Source of the DNA: SFTH01 sp963643985
Lineage (GTDB): Bacteria; Bacillota; Clostridia; Christensenellales; Aristaeellaceae
Direction of reading: 5' to 3'
Length of the DNA: 5,867 nt
NCBI GenBank assembly: GCA_963643985.1
Contig: CAVINP010000115.1
Span: forward strand, 1-5,867
The notes under the pieces were generated by a model. It was not told the origin of the DNA. It worked only from the letters and a program-made list of their open reading frames with translations, and made no database searches. Positions 5,839-5,867 of the stretch are shown here, piece by piece. Every line of letters begins with the position of its first letter. Positions within the stretch are counted from its first letter, which is position 1. A program made the translations under genes and the position numbers.

Positions 5839-5867
5839 AAATGATTATTTGAAACCATTCAAAATTT

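Larger units (their letters stand above)
5553..5867. other. Gene-free right end of the window
   Basis: No reading frame of useful length with a ribosome binding site is present in these 315 bases. The stretch contains a nested inverted repeat (5607-5693), two copies of GACCGATG exactly 20 bp apart (5771-5778 and 5791-5798), a GGCTGCAGCC palindrome (5800-5809), and TTTGA/TCAAA inverted repeats at the edge (5824-5863). It may be the leader or control region of a plus-strand gene beyond the window. I found no convincing promoter in it. Confidence 0.55.

Noticed and set aside
5771..5863. CRISPR array or attachment site at the right end
   Set aside because: The repeats are 8 bp or shorter, occur only twice, and lack repeat-spacer regularity. 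There is no integrase gene or tRNA in view.

Overview
The window carries four complete protein genes. Each looks like its own transcription unit, with recognisable promoters for three and recognisable terminators for three (the fourth, the kinase-like gene, shares a terminator). The moderately high GC of the coding regions, strong AGGAGG-type ribosome binding sites, sigma-A-type promoters, a secreted SH3b/NlpC-P60 wall hydrolase and a cytidylate-kinase-like protein (a family common in anaerobic Firmicutes) together suggest a Gram-positive anaerobe of the class Clostridia, possibly gut-associated. That placement is inference; there is no rRNA or marker gene to confirm it.

Layout. Positions 1-90 hold nothing I can support. 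An intrinsic terminator (91-135) ends a minus-strand gene (212-727) for a small, acidic, secreted protein of unknown function. A 368-base divergent intergenic region (728-1095) holds this gene's promoter (771-800), a 14-bp perfect palindrome (879-892), and a near-consensus plus-strand promoter (950-978). That promoter leads into a roughly 110-nt 5' UTR with a strong hairpin (1019-1048). Next is a plus-strand cytidylate-kinase-like gene (1096-1716). It converges on a 720-residue secreted cell-wall hydrolase on the minus strand (1794-3956), and one hairpin (1735-1779) lies between the two stops. Upstream of the hydrolase is an AT-rich spacer, then the terminator (4133-4160) and coding region (4179-5492) of an NhaC-family antiporter with a clear extended -10 promoter (5524-5552). 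The last 315 bases (5553-5867) have no gene but contain a nested inverted repeat (5607-5693) and palindromes near the right edge.

How the genes relate. No operon is visible: neighbours are divergent, convergent or separated by a terminator. The proteins do ordinary jobs (peptidoglycan turnover, cation/proton exchange, a nucleotide-kinase-like enzyme, an unknown secreted protein), and nothing shows that they form one system. In all four imperfect hairpins, the single non-Watson-Crick pair is G-U on one strand and C-A on the other. The G-U strand matches the expected transcription direction for the three hairpins next to genes, and it predicts plus-strand RNA for the orphan structure at 5607-5693. 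I do not see a new defence, mobile or CRISPR system here. The best leads are the orphan RNA-like structure, the regulated-looking leader of the kinase-like gene, and the uncharacterised secreted protein.
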